Shown piece by piece: positions 1 to 9,180 of a DNA stretch of 64,000 bases. Where the stretch lies: assembly GCA_019114985.1 (NCBI GenBank), contig DXEM01000031.1, forward strand, positions 62,001 to 126,000. The letters run 5' to 3'. The DNA is from Candidatus Anaerostipes excrementavium. Lineage in GTDB: Bacteria; Bacillota; Clostridia; Lachnospirales; Lachnospiraceae. Under the pieces are notes generated by a model. The model did no database searches. It saw only the letters and a list, made by a program, of their open reading frames with translations, and was not told the origin of the DNA. Position numbers and translations under genes: made by a program. Within the stretch, counting starts at the first letter, position 1. Every line of letters begins with the position of its first letter.

Positions 1-802
1 AGTTTCTTTTTCTTCTCATATTGACGGCAGGAAAATTTTTATGGGTCCAGAAGAAAGTATGCAGATTCAGTCGAATTTGGGATCTACGATTGCTATGGCG
101 TTTGATGAGTGCCCGCCTCATCCTGCAGCGAGAGAATATATGCAGAATTCTGTGGATCGTACCAGCAGGTGGCTGGAACGATGCAAGAGAGAGATGGATC
201 GCCTGAATTCTTTAGAAGATACAATTAATCCGCATCAAATGTTATTTGGAATTAACCAGGGAGGAACATTTGAGGATATTCGTATTGCCCATGCAAAGAC
301 GATTTCAGATCTGGATTTGGACGGCTATGCACTTGGAGGTCTTGCGGTTGGAGAAAGCCACGAGGAAATGTATCGAATCCTGGATGAGACGGTGCCGTAT
401 CTTCCGGAAGATAAGCCTACTTATTTAATGGGAGTCGGAACTCCGGCCAATATTTTGGAAGCTGTAGAGAGGGGCGTAGACTTTTTTGACTGCGTCTATC
501 CAACAAGGAATGGGCGCCATGGACATGTCTATACGAACCATGGAAAGTTAAATCTTTTTAATAAGAAATATGAGCTGGATCATCGCCCGATTGAGGAAGG
601 ATGCCAGTGCCCGGCATGCAGAAGTTACAGCAGAGCCTATATCCGACATCTGTTAAAAGCGAAAGAAATGCTGGGAATGCGTTTATGTGTCTTGCATAAC
701 TTGTATTTTTATAATACAATGATGGGTGAGATTCGTGAAGCCATCGAAGCAGGAAGATATATAGAATATAAGAATCAGAAGCTTGAGGGCATGATGAATT
801 AA
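1..802 (+). CDS. tgt: Queuine tRNA-ribosyltransferase (partial, 5' end cut off)
   Basis: This is the C-terminal two thirds of the enzyme that swaps guanine 34 of GUN-anticodon tRNAs for preQ1 in queuosine synthesis. The reading frame is open from base 2 to the window edge, and its first residues (HIDGRKIFMGPEES) are internal Tgt sequence, so the true start lies upstream. Visible motifs are GINQGG, GGLAVGE, the active-site stretch FFDCVYPTRNGRHG with the nucleophilic Asp, and the zinc site CQCPAC followed by a downstream His. The gene ends 26 bases before yajC, an arrangement common in Clostridia. No anomaly is seen in the part present. Confidence 0.97.
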   Translation, partial: VSFSSHIDGRKIFMGPEESMQIQSNLGSTIAMAFDECPPHPAAREYMQNSVDRTSRWLERCKREMDRLNSLEDTINPHQMLFGINQGGTFEDIRIAHAKTISDLDLDGYALGGLAVGESHEEMYRILDETVPYLPEDKPTYLMGVGTPANILEAVERGVDFFDCVYPTRNGRHGHVYTNHGKLNLFNKKYELDHRPIEEGCQCPACRSYSRAYIRHLLKAKEMLGMRLCVLHNLYFYNTMMGEIREAIEAGRYIEYKNQKLEGMMN

Positions 803-828
803 TTAAATTAGAAAGATGGAGGAAACAA

Positions 829-1119
829 ATGAACACAACAGGAATGATTGTTTGGGTCATTATCATTATCGCATTCATGTATTTTGTTACAATCAGACCT
901 CAGAAAAAGAAAGATGAGCAGATGAAGCAGCTGATGTCTTCTTTAGAGGTTGGTGACAGTGTACTGACGACCAGCGGTTTTTATGGAGTCATTGTTGACA
1001 ATGTGGATGATTCAACGATTATCGTAGAATTTGGAAATGACAAACATTGCCGTATTCCGATGGAGAAATCTGCGGTGACTGCCGTGGAAAAAGCGAATGC
1101 GGAAGCGGAAGAAGAATAA
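829..1119 (+). CDS. yajC: Preprotein translocase subunit YajC
   Basis: This 96-residue protein is the small accessory subunit of the SecDF-YajC complex that assists Sec-dependent export at the membrane. It has one N-terminal membrane segment (about residues 5-20), then the family motif TIRPQKKKDEQ and a cytoplasmic domain with the VGDSVLTTSGFYGVI pattern. A GGAGG ribosome binding site lies just before the ATG. It follows tgt and precedes a terminator hairpin; secDF, its partner, is about 3 kb downstream in the same direction. Confidence 0.97.
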   Translation: MNTTGMIVWVIIIIAFMYFVTIRPQKKKDEQMKQLMSSLEVGDSVLTTSGFYGVIVDNVDDSTIIVEFGNDKHCRIPMEKSAVTAVEKANAEAEEE

Positions 1120-1124
1120 AAGGA

Positions 1125-1160
1125 AAAAGGTCTTGCGGACAAGCAGGACCTTTTCTTTCT
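1125..1160 (+). terminator. Intrinsic terminator after yajC
   Basis: Arms AAAAGGTC-t-TGC (1125-1136) and GCA-g-GACCTTTT (1143-1154) form a hairpin followed by TTTTCTTTCTTT. It separates yajC from the convergent PHP gene, whose stop codon is at 1166, and the A-rich 5' side lets it work for both directions. Confidence 0.85.
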
Positions 1161-1165
1161 TTGGA

Positions 1166-2002
1166 TTACTTCAAACGAGACAAAAGTTGATCCATCAGGT
1201 GATTTGGGACATGAAGAGAGCCTCTTCCGGTTCCTATGGAGATATCAGGTTTATTGCTTCCGTGGAAATCAGATCCTCCTGTTCCGATTAAATGATACTT
1301 TTTTGCCCATTGAGTCAAAGCAATCGTTTGATTGATATGCTGGGAGGAATGATAGATTTCCAATCCCTGCAGTCCCTGTTTCGTCAGCTGTTCAATGAGA
1401 TTTTGAAGCTCTTGATTAGAAAATTTATACTGGAACGGATGTGCAAGAACAGGAACTCCGCCGGCCTGCAAGATAAGATGTAGTGCATCTTCCGGTGCAA
1501 AAAAGGGTTTCGGAAGAAAATATTTACAATTTTCCCCCAGAAATGTACGAAAAGCCTGATCTTTACTTTTGCATATGCCTTCTTCCAAAAGGACACGGGC
1601 AAAGTGCGCTCTGGTAATGACCGTGTCTGGATTGCCGTTCTGAAGTTTTTCTAAAGTAATAGGATAACCATCTTTTTGGAAAAGTTTTATCATATCGAAA
1701 TTTCTTTTTTGGCGGCCTTCCCGCAGAGAAGAAAGCTGTTTGGAAAGATGAGAATTTTTCCAGTCAATTCCATAGCCGAGGATGTGGATCTCATGTTTTG
1801 CGGCATCACAAGATAATTCGATTCCGGGAATAAAAATAATCTCTGGATCCAGCTGGGATGAGAGAATTTCAGGAATCCCTTCGACGGTGTCGTGATCTGT
1901 CAGGGAAAATCCATACAAATGCAAATCGTTGATTTTCGCGGCAAGTTCTGTCGGCGAGAGTGTTCCATCGGAACAGGTAGAGTGAAGATGCAGATCGATC
2001 AT
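1166..2002 (-). CDS. PHP-domain phosphoesterase (RNase AM / TrpH-like)
   Basis: This 278-residue protein has the PHP metal-dependent phosphoesterase fold. It shows the N-terminal metal motif DLHLHSTCSDG, the second motif LTDHDTVEG, an internal PGIELSC and HILGYG, and LAHPF plus GGSDFHG near the C-terminus. This arrangement matches the YciV/TrpH group that hydrolyses 3',5'-nucleoside bisphosphates and trims RNA 5' ends. The start at 2002 is chosen because AAGGAGG sits 7 bases upstream; a Met 12 codons earlier has no such site. It runs against its neighbours, between yajC and the SCIFF cluster. Confidence 0.88.
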   Translation of the reverse strand: MIDLHLHSTCSDGTLSPTELAAKINDLHLYGFSLTDHDTVEGIPEILSSQLDPEIIFIPGIELSCDAAKHEIHILGYGIDWKNSHLSKQLSSLREGRQKRNFDMIKLFQKDGYPITLEKLQNGNPDTVITRAHFARVLLEEGICKSKDQAFRTFLGENCKYFLPKPFFAPEDALHLILQAGGVPVLAHPFQYKFSNQELQNLIEQLTKQGLQGLEIYHSSQHINQTIALTQWAKKYHLIGTGGSDFHGSNKPDISIGTGRGSLHVPNHLMDQLLSRLK

Positions 2003-2125
2003 ATTGGCGGCCTCCTTAATAGCAATTCTTTTTATCATTCGTTTAGTCTATCACAAAAAAGCATAGAAAACAAAAATGCGGCATAGATTATAGCAAAAGA
2101 GAGGCTTTTTGCAGGAGGACGTGTT

Positions 2126-2488
2126 ATGCAGATTGGGAAAAAAGGAATTTATGTTATGGAGAGTTTGGTAATTTCTTACATAGTAACCGGTATTTTTTTA
2201 TGTGTGCTTGCGTTTGTGATGTATCAAATGAAATCGGGAACAAAGATCGCGGGCATCGGTGTAACAGTGACTTATATTTTAGCTTCCATGATTGCAGGGT
2301 GGATTGCCGGAAGAAAGATTGGAAAAAGAAAGTTTTTGTGGGGGCTGGCAGCAGGACTGCTGTATTTTCTAATCCTTTCTCTTGTCTCTATGGCAATTTA
2401 CTCCGGAGGAACGATGGTATCCGCTGAGAAATTAACGGTTCTCCTTCTTTGTGCCGCCGGAGGGACTCTGGGAGGAATGCTTGGATAA
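2126..2488 (+). CDS. TIGR04086-type small membrane protein
   Basis: A 120-residue protein with four predicted membrane segments (about residues 10-32, 40-60, 68-93 and 103-118) and a short basic loop GRKIGKRK. I recognise it as the TIGR04086 family, small membrane proteins of unknown function that lie beside the SCIFF peptide gene in many Clostridia. AGGAGG at 2113-2118 supports the ATG at 2126; a second Met ten codons in is possible. Its function is unknown, and the SCIFF link is by neighbourhood only. A strong promoter just after its stop codon suggests scfA is also transcribed independently. Confidence 0.8.
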   Translation: MQIGKKGIYVMESLVISYIVTGIFLCVLAFVMYQMKSGTKIAGIGVTVTYILASMIAGWIAGRKIGKRKFLWGLAAGLLYFLILSLVSMAIYSGGTMVSAEKLTVLLLCAAGGTLGGMLG

Positions 2489-2502
2489 GACGGATTTTGC
2501 CA

Positions 2503-2531
2503 TTGTCAAGAAGAAGCAGATATGATATAAT
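2503..2531 (+). promoter_or_regulatory. Sigma-A promoter for the SCIFF genes
   Basis: TTGTCA (2503-2508) and TATAAT (2526-2531) are separated by 17 bases. The predicted start of transcription is about 30 bases before the scfA ATG, leaving room for the AGGAGG site. Confidence 0.85.
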
Positions 2532-2568
2532 ATTTCAAGTTATATTGGGATTACAGGAGGAAGATAAG

Positions 2569-2712
2569 ATGAAGCATATTAAGACCCTGACGAATAAAAC
2601 ATTACAGAACACAGTAAAGAAAGGCGGATGTGGAGAATGTCAGACATCTTGCCAGTCAGCTTGTAAGACATCCTGCACAGTAGGAAATCAGACTTGCGAG
2701 CACAGCAAATAG
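2569..2712 (+). CDS. scfA: SCIFF ranthipeptide precursor (six cysteines in forty-five)
   Basis: This is a 47-residue ribosomally made peptide. Residues 1-20 form a basic leader (MKHIKTLTNKTLQNTVKKGG) and the core carries six cysteines at 21, 24, 28, 32, 36 and 43, with Thr residues between and after them. The family is known as SCIFF; the adjacent radical-SAM enzyme joins Cys sulfur to Thr side chains to make thioether (ranthipeptide) links. The start is fixed by CAGGAGG at 2554-2560. The role of the mature peptide is not settled. A hairpin follows the gene before scfB. Confidence 0.96.
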   Translation: MKHIKTLTNKTLQNTVKKGGCGECQTSCQSACKTSCTVGNQTCEHSK

Positions 2713-2734
2713 TGTAAAAGAGTTGATAAGCGAG

Positions 2735-2775
2735 TGAGGCGTTCCAAGAGGGCCGCCTCATTTCATTTATTATTG
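2735..2775 (+). terminator. Hairpin between scfA and scfB (partial terminator)
   Basis: Arms TGAGGCG (2735-2741) and CGCCTCA (2754-2760) are followed by TTTCATTTATTATT. No clear promoter is seen between it and scfB, so it likely reduces read-through and gives more peptide than enzyme transcript. Confidence 0.65.
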
Positions 2776-2875
2776 GGAAAATCCCCGAGAAGGAGATTTT
2801 TAAGAATGGAAAACAGCGGATGATTTCCGCAATTAAAATACAAAATAGAATGATAAGAAGAAGGAGAAGGTAACG

Positions 2876-4255
2876 ATGGTTCATCAATACAAAAATAATG
2901 GATACAATATGGTACTTGACGTGGAAAGCGGTTCGGTTCATGTCGTAGATGATTTAAGCTATGAGGTCATTGCCAGATATAAAGAACATTCCCTGGAAGA
3001 GATTCAAGAGGAGCTTTCTGATCATGATCCGAAAGAGATCAAGGAGGCATATGAAGAAGTCGAAGAACTTGCCAAGGCAGGAGTATTGTTCACGGAAGAT
3101 GATTATGAGGATTATATCTGTGAGTTTAAGGAACGTCCAACAGTTGTAAAAGCGTTATGTCTTCATATTGCTCATGATTGCAATTTGGCATGCAGATACT
3201 GTTTTGCGGAAGAAGGAGAGTACAAAGGAAGGCGTGCGTTAATGAGCGCCGAAGTCGGCAAGGCAGCATTAGACTTTCTTGTGAAAAATTCCGGCAGCCG
3301 AAGGAATCTGGAAGTAGATTTCTTTGGAGGAGAACCATTGATGAATTTTGATGTGGTGAAAGAGATCGTAGCCTATGGCCGTTCTCTGGAAGAACCAAAT
3401 CATAAGAAGTTTCGATTTACATTAACGACCAATGGAGTTTTGCTGAATGACGAAGTGATGGAATTTGCAAATCGGGAAATGGATAACGTGGTACTGAGCA
3501 TTGACGGCAGAAAAGAAGTACATGATTATATGCGTCCGTTCCGAAATGGCAAAGGAAGCTATGATTTCGTCATTGATAAGTTCAAGAAATTTGCAGATAG
3601 CAGGAATCAGCAAAAATACTATGTAAGAGGTACTTTTACTCACCACAATCTGGATTTTTCAAAGGATATTTTCCATCTGGCAGACGAGGGATTTGAACAA
3701 ATTTCTGTTGAACCGGTTGTAGCGCCTGATACGGAAGATTATGCGATCAAGAAAGAAGATCTTCCAAAAATCATGGAAGAGTATGATCTTTTGGCGAAAG
3801 AAATGATAAAAAGAGAAAAAGAAGGGAAAGGCTTTACCTTTTTCCACTTTATGATTGATTTAACAGGCGGGCCTTGCGTGGCAAAACGTTTATCCGGATG
3901 TGGCTCAGGAACCGAATATCTTGCGGTGACACCATGGGGGGATCTGTATCCGTGCCATCAGTTTGTGGGACAGGATGAATTCTGTATGGGAGACGTATTT
4001 GAAGGAATCAAGAGAGAAGACATTGTGAAAGAATTCAAGGCAAGCTGTGTTTACACAAAAGAGGAATGCAGGAATTGTTTTGCTCGTTTTTACTGCAGCG
4101 GAGGATGCAGCGCCAATTCCTATAATTTTAACGGAACCATTGATGGAACATACGAGATCGGATGCGAATTGGAACGCAAGCGAGTAGAATGTGCTTTGAT
4201 GGTAAAGGCAGCTCTTGCTCTGGAAGAGGAGAAAGAAGATGGGGAAGCAAAGTAG
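2876..4255 (+). CDS. scfB: SCIFF radical-SAM maturase (thioether-forming)
   Basis: A 459-residue radical-SAM/SPASM enzyme that modifies the SCIFF peptide. Residues about 1-85 resemble a peptide-recognition (RRE-like) domain. The [4Fe-4S]-AdoMet motif CNLACRYC is at residues 102-109 (Cys102, 106 and 109), followed by DFFGGEPL and LTTNG. The C-terminal SPASM region carries many cysteines, including GGPC, CGSG, YPCHQF, CRNCFARFYCSGGC and GCELERK, for auxiliary clusters. AAGGAGAAGG precedes the ATG. Its 3' end overlaps secDF by 17 bases, which suggests translational coupling. Confidence 0.96.
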   Translation: MVHQYKNNGYNMVLDVESGSVHVVDDLSYEVIARYKEHSLEEIQEELSDHDPKEIKEAYEEVEELAKAGVLFTEDDYEDYICEFKERPTVVKALCLHIAHDCNLACRYCFAEEGEYKGRRALMSAEVGKAALDFLVKNSGSRRNLEVDFFGGEPLMNFDVVKEIVAYGRSLEEPNHKKFRFTLTTNGVLLNDEVMEFANREMDNVVLSIDGRKEVHDYMRPFRNGKGSYDFVIDKFKKFADSRNQQKYYVRGTFTHHNLDFSKDIFHLADEGFEQISVEPVVAPDTEDYAIKKEDLPKIMEEYDLLAKEMIKREKEGKGFTFFHFMIDLTGGPCVAKRLSGCGSGTEYLAVTPWGDLYPCHQFVGQDEFCMGDVFEGIKREDIVKEFKASCVYTKEECRNCFARFYCSGGCSANSYNFNGTIDGTYEIGCELERKRVECALMVKAALALEEEKEDGEAK

Positions 4256-6491
4256 AAAAGGAAGATATTTTGCAGGCATTATTCTTTTGCTGGCCTTTTG
4301 TGCGCTGGGCGTATGGATTGCGGCAAAAGGAATTACAAAAGATAAGGTTGGACGAGTCAGCAATATTCATCTTGGATTGGATCTGGCCGGAGGTGTCAGT
4401 ATCACCTACGAAGTAAAAGGAGATCATATTTCTGATGAAGATATGAAGGATACGATCTATAAACTTCAAAAGCGTGTGGAAAATTACAGCACAGAGGCGG
4501 AGGTTTATCAAGAGGGAGCAAACAGAATTAACGTGGAAATTCCCGGGGTAACAGACGCCGATAAAATTCTGGAAGAATTAGGGCAGCCGGGAAGCCTTTC
4601 TTTTGCGGTGCCGAAGGAAGAAAAGGTTGCTGAAAATGGTGAGGAAACAACGCAGACTACGCTGGATACGATTTTGACCGGTAAGAATGTAAAGAACGCC
4701 AAAGCTGTGACAGATGAAGATTCGGCTACAGGGAAGAAGCAATACCTGGTGTCTCTGGAATTTGATAAAAAAGGAACAAAAGCATTTGCTAAAGCTACAA
4801 AAGATAATGTAGGAAGTTCGATTTATATCATTTATGATGGAGAAATTATCAGTGCCCCGACGGTAAAGGAAGAGATTACAGAAGGAGAATGCTCCATTGA
4901 TGGCATGGAGAGTTATGAAGCCGCAGATAATCTTGCGTCTTCTATAAGAATCGGCTCTTTGCCGGTGGAGTTAAAGGAATTACGGTCTAATGTGGTATCG
5001 GCAAAACTGGGGAATGATGCAATTGAAACAACAGTAAAAGCGGGAATTATAGGATTTGCAGTCGTTTGTCTGATTATGATCATTTTCTATGCCCTTCCGG
5101 GAGTGATCGCCTGCCTGGCTCTTGCAATTTATATTTTAATGACGCTGCTGGCGCTGAATGGTTTTGATGTGACATTAACACTTCCGGGACTTGCAGGAAT
5201 CGTATTAGGAATCGGCATGGCGGTGGATGCCAATGTCATCATTTATGCAAGGATAAAAGAAGAGATCGGAGCAGGGAAAAGTGTTGCGGCATCGATCAAA
5301 GCCGGTTTTCATAAAGCGGCATCGGCAATTATTGACGGAAATGTAACGACATTGATTGCCGTGGTGATTTTATGGTTCAAAGGTTCAGGAACTGTCAAAG
5401 GATTTGCGCAGACACTGGGAATGAGTGTATTAATTTCGATGTTCACAGCGTTGGTGATCAGCCGATTTTTAGTAAAAGCCGTCTATTTATTTGGCCTGCG
5501 CAGTCCGAAACTATATGGCAAGGCAAGAAAGCTTCCGACTTTTGATTTCGTGCGTGCCGGGAAAAAGTATGCAGTCATCGCAGGTATCGTGATCATTGCC
5601 GGACTGGCGGCTCTGCCGATTCAAAAAAAGATGCAGGGGAGTGTATCGAATTTTGACTTGGAATTTTCCGGAGGAACGTCTTCGACGATTGCCTTTGAGA
5701 AAGATCAAAAGGTCGATGATTCGCTCACAAAGAAAATTGTGCATGAATATGAAGAAATCAGCGGTTCTTCTTCTGTTCAAAGTCAAAAAGTAAAAGATGA
5801 GAATCAACTGATTATAAAGAGCGTAGAATTAGAACGAAGTCAGAGAGAAAAGATGGAGAAAACACTGACGAAAGAATATAAGGCAAAAAGTGTTGCAACA
5901 GAAAATATCAGTTCTACGATCAGCAATGAGATGCAGAAAGATGCGGTCATTTCAGTTGTGATTGCCGCGGTATGCATGCTGATTTATATCGCTGTTCGGT
6001 TCCGGGATTTGCGATTTGGATCCAGTGCAATCATTGCATTGCTCAATGATGTATTGGTTGTGTTTGCGGTTTATTCCGTTGGCCGTTTGTCGGTCGGAGG
6101 AACATTTATTGCCTGCATGCTGACAATTATTGGATACTCCATCAACTCGACAATCGTCATCTTTGATCGTATCAGAGAACATCTGAAGAAGGCAGAACCT
6201 TCCCAGGTGAGAGACGTTGTGAACAACAGTATCAGTCAGACCTTGACCAGGACAATCAATACAACGACTACGACGTTTGTTATGGTATTGGCCCTCTTTA
6301 TTTTGGGAGTGACATCCATCAAAGAATTTGCATTGGCACTGATGGCAGGAATTATCGGAGGAGCTTTTTCTTCTGTCTTTTTGACAGGACCGTTGTGGTA
6401 TTTTATGAAGTGTGGTTTTGGAAAAGTCAGAGTAGGAGATCTTCAAAAAACAAATTTAAAACATAAGAAAAGAAAACAAAACAGAAGATAG
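4239..6491 (+). CDS. secDF: Fused protein-export membrane protein SecDF
   Basis: A 750-residue single-chain SecD-SecF, the proton-driven RND-type motor that aids Sec export. The SecD half begins with a membrane segment, then GLDLAGGVSITYEV, a large extracytoplasmic domain and a transmembrane block with GIVLGIGMAVDANVIIYARI. The SecF half begins near residue 450 with FDLEFSGGTSS and ends with GYSINSTIVIFDRIREH. Separate SecD and SecF are usual in many bacteria, and fused forms are known in Firmicutes. The ATG at 4239 is preferred over one 24 bases earlier because GAGGAG lies just before it; it falls inside the end of scfB. Confidence 0.96.
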   Translation: MGKQSRKGRYFAGIILLLAFCALGVWIAAKGITKDKVGRVSNIHLGLDLAGGVSITYEVKGDHISDEDMKDTIYKLQKRVENYSTEAEVYQEGANRINVEIPGVTDADKILEELGQPGSLSFAVPKEEKVAENGEETTQTTLDTILTGKNVKNAKAVTDEDSATGKKQYLVSLEFDKKGTKAFAKATKDNVGSSIYIIYDGEIISAPTVKEEITEGECSIDGMESYEAADNLASSIRIGSLPVELKELRSNVVSAKLGNDAIETTVKAGIIGFAVVCLIMIIFYALPGVIACLALAIYILMTLLALNGFDVTLTLPGLAGIVLGIGMAVDANVIIYARIKEEIGAGKSVAASIKAGFHKAASAIIDGNVTTLIAVVILWFKGSGTVKGFAQTLGMSVLISMFTALVISRFLVKAVYLFGLRSPKLYGKARKLPTFDFVRAGKKYAVIAGIVIIAGLAALPIQKKMQGSVSNFDLEFSGGTSSTIAFEKDQKVDDSLTKKIVHEYEEISGSSSVQSQKVKDENQLIIKSVELERSQREKMEKTLTKEYKAKSVATENISSTISNEMQKDAVISVVIAAVCMLIYIAVRFRDLRFGSSAIIALLNDVLVVFAVYSVGRLSVGGTFIACMLTIIGYSINSTIVIFDRIREHLKKAEPSQVRDVVNNSISQTLTRTINTTTTTFVMVLALFILGVTSIKEFALALMAGIIGGAFSSVFLTGPLWYFMKCGFGKVRVGDLQKTNLKHKKRKQNRR

Positions 6492-6501
6492 TGGGAAATC
6501 A

Positions 6502-8235
6502 ATGGAACAATGGTACGTATATAAGAAAAAAGCAGATTTTCAGACAATCGGAGAAACATTTCAAATTGATCCGGTGATTGCACGGCTAATTCGCAATCGT
6601 GATATCATAGACGAACAGGATATCAAGAAATATCTCTATGGAACGATGGAGAATATAGCGGATCCTTTTCTCATGAAAGGTATCGAGGAAGCAGTTCATA
6701 TTCTGAAAGATAAGATAGCAGAGAAAAAGTATCTGCGGATTATTTCGGATTATGACGTGGATGGCGTCATGTCAAACTATATTTTGTGGAAAGCGATAAC
6801 GGATCTGGGAGGAAATGTGGATTTTACGATTCCTAATCGAATGAAAGATGGCTATGGAATCAATCAGCACTTGATTGAGCGGGCGCTGGAAGAAGGCGTG
6901 GATACGATTATCACCTGTGATAATGGAATTGCAGCTACAGAGGCGATAGAGTTTGGACGGGAAAAAGGACTTACGATGATTGTGACAGATCACCATGAGG
7001 TTCCTTATGAGGAGCTTCAGGATGGTTCCAGGAAAGAAATATTGCCGAATGCCCATGCTGTGGCAGATCCAAAACAGAAGGAATGTCATTATCCGGATCC
7101 GCTGTTGTGCGGCGCCGGAGTTGCATTTCAGCTGATGCGGGGACTGTATCGAAAATTAGGGAAAAGCGAAGCAAAGCTGGAGAGTTTGCTGCCGTTTCTT
7201 GCACTGGCCACGGTATGCGATGTAGTTGACCTGACAGGAGAAAATCGTATTTTTGTAAAAGAAGGGCTGAAAAGATTTCATGACACGAAAAATATCGGTT
7301 TAAAAGCACTGTTGAAAGTCCATGAGATGGAAGAAAAGAAAATAGGATCTTATGACTGCGGATTTATTCTCGGACCGTGCATCAATGCCAGCGGGCGGCT
7401 TGACACAGCGGAAAAGGTTATGAACCTTTTCTTAGAAAAAAATATGGAAAAGGCAGAAGAAATTGCTCTGGAATTGAAAGGTTTAAATGAACAGCGAAAA
7501 CGGCTTACGGAAGAAGGAGTTTTAGAGGGATTAGAACAAGCCCGGCGATGGATGGATCGAGGAGATAAGGTTCTTGTGATCTATCTCCCGGATTGCCATG
7601 AAAGTGTGGCGGGAATTATCGCAGGAAGAATCAAAGACAGACTGCATCACCCGGTATTTGTTCTGACAGATTCTGAGGATGGGTTAAAAGGATCCGGCCG
7701 GTCGATCGAAAGTTACTCTATGTTTGAAGAAATGATGAAAGTCAAAGACGTTTTTACAAAATTCGGCGGACATCCAATGGCTGCCGGGTGTTCTTTAGAG
7801 CCGGATAGGTTGGAAGAATTCCGTGACAGACTAAATCAGAACTGCAGACTGGAAGAAAAGGATTTTATTGAGAAGATACATATTGACATCGATATGCCGG
7901 TGGATTACATAACGACAGGTTTGGTTGAACAGATTGCTGTCATGGAGCCTTTTGGAAAGGCGAATAAACGTCCGTTATTTGCTCATCGTAAATTGAAGGT
8001 AGAAAGAGTCCGTGTGTTTGGAAAAGGGAAAAATGTTATTAAATTAGCGTTAAAAAGTAGCCAAGGCACCCGGATCGATGGTATGATTTTTGAGGAGGAA
8101 GATACTTTTCGTCAGAAAATGGGAGAGATGAATTATATTACCTGTACCTATTATCCGACGATCAATGAGTATCAGGGATATCGGAATCTTCAAATCAATA
8201 TACAAAATTATTTTTTTACGGAGGATACAATATGA
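6502..8235 (+). CDS. recJ: Single-stranded-DNA 5'-3' exonuclease RecJ
   Basis: A 577-residue DHH-family nuclease used in recombination and mismatch repair. It shows ISDYDVDGVMS and TCDNGI (metal-binding motifs), VTDHHEV (the DHH motif), LATVCDVVDL, and in the DHHA1 domain KGSGRS and FGGHPMAAGCSLE. The C-terminal part (about residues 440-577) fits an OB-type nucleic-acid-binding domain. It lies 10 bases after secDF, the common Clostridia order, and its stop overlaps the next gene in an ATGA junction. It is near the short end of the family's length range. Confidence 0.94.
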   Translation: MEQWYVYKKKADFQTIGETFQIDPVIARLIRNRDIIDEQDIKKYLYGTMENIADPFLMKGIEEAVHILKDKIAEKKYLRIISDYDVDGVMSNYILWKAITDLGGNVDFTIPNRMKDGYGINQHLIERALEEGVDTIITCDNGIAATEAIEFGREKGLTMIVTDHHEVPYEELQDGSRKEILPNAHAVADPKQKECHYPDPLLCGAGVAFQLMRGLYRKLGKSEAKLESLLPFLALATVCDVVDLTGENRIFVKEGLKRFHDTKNIGLKALLKVHEMEEKKIGSYDCGFILGPCINASGRLDTAEKVMNLFLEKNMEKAEEIALELKGLNEQRKRLTEEGVLEGLEQARRWMDRGDKVLVIYLPDCHESVAGIIAGRIKDRLHHPVFVLTDSEDGLKGSGRSIESYSMFEEMMKVKDVFTKFGGHPMAAGCSLEPDRLEEFRDRLNQNCRLEEKDFIEKIHIDIDMPVDYITTGLVEQIAVMEPFGKANKRPLFAHRKLKVERVRVFGKGKNVIKLALKSSQGTRIDGMIFEEEDTFRQKMGEMNYITCTYYPTINEYQGYRNLQINIQNYFFTEDTI

Positions 8236-9056
8236 GCAAAATAAAATTGGTGGCTATGGATCTGGATAATACTCTGCTTGATAAAGATAAGAATATTTCA
8301 GAACATACAAAAGAAGTATTAGAGGAAGCAGCAAGACAGGGAGTGGAAATTGTTCCGGCTACCGGAAGGATTTTTAAAGCCATTCCTGATTTTTTAAGAG
8401 AGATGGATGGCGTTCATTATGCTCTTTGCTGCAACGGAGCAACCGTTTATGACAAAATAAAAGATGAGATTATCTATACCAATCATCTGCCGATGGAAAC
8501 GGTTTTTGCACTTTTTGATGTTATGGATCAATATCACTGCACCCAGGATATCTATCAGAATGGACAAGGTTACATGGAAGAGAAATTTTACCGTAATCTT
8601 GCAGAATATAATGTGGAAGGACATCTATTGGATCTTGTACTTCGCACGAGAATCGAAGTCAAAGATCTGAGAGAATATATCAGACAAAATCCATTGGGAA
8701 TTGAAAAGGCAGCAGGATTTTTTGATGATATGGAAGTTCGTGAAAAGGTCAGGAAAGAGCTTGGCGCTCTTCAGGTCAGCGTATCAAGCTCACTGCCAAA
8801 TAATCTTGAGATCAATCAGCTGGGATGTGATAAAGGAGATGGACTAACACATCTTGCCCAATATCTTGGACTATCTATGGATCAGGTCATGGCATGCGGA
8901 GATGCCGGAAATGATGTTCAGATGATCAAGGCAGCCGGTCTGGGCGTTGTGATGGAGAATGGCGAAGAAGAGCTGAAAGCGATTGCAGATTTTGTAACGA
9001 AGACGAACAATGAGGATGGAGTTGCCTACGCCATCGAAAAATATGTACTAGATTAA
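8232..9056 (+). CDS. Cof-type HAD-IIB family phosphatase
   Basis: A 274-residue haloacid-dehalogenase-type phosphatase. It has motif I AMDLDNTLLD at residues 8-17, a Thr in PATGR, a Lys in the C2 cap region and motif IV GDAGNDVQMI, with the family ending GVVMENGEEELK. These enzymes usually dephosphorylate sugar phosphates or nucleotides such as FMN; the substrate cannot be told from sequence. Its ATG overlaps the recJ stop (ATGA), so the two are probably translated together. Confidence 0.92.
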   Translation: MSKIKLVAMDLDNTLLDKDKNISEHTKEVLEEAARQGVEIVPATGRIFKAIPDFLREMDGVHYALCCNGATVYDKIKDEIIYTNHLPMETVFALFDVMDQYHCTQDIYQNGQGYMEEKFYRNLAEYNVEGHLLDLVLRTRIEVKDLREYIRQNPLGIEKAAGFFDDMEVREKVRKELGALQVSVSSSLPNNLEINQLGCDKGDGLTHLAQYLGLSMDQVMACGDAGNDVQMIKAAGLGVVMENGEEELKAIADFVTKTNNEDGVAYAIEKYVLD

Positions 9057-9117
9057 GACTGTAAAAAGAGCTGTTTTTCGGAGCTAAAAAATGTGTCAAA
9101 AAAAATTAAAAAAAGTG

Positions 9118-9146
9118 TTGACATTTGGTTTCAAACGTTGTATATT
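9118..9146 (+). promoter_or_regulatory. Strong sigma-A promoter for the tRNA pair
   Basis: A perfect TTGACA (9118-9123), 17-base spacer and TATATT (9141-9146) lie 35 bases before tRNA-Val, as expected for a stable-RNA promoter. Confidence 0.92.
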
Positions 9147-9180
9147 AATATCTGTCGTCAGGAAAAACGGATGACAGAAC

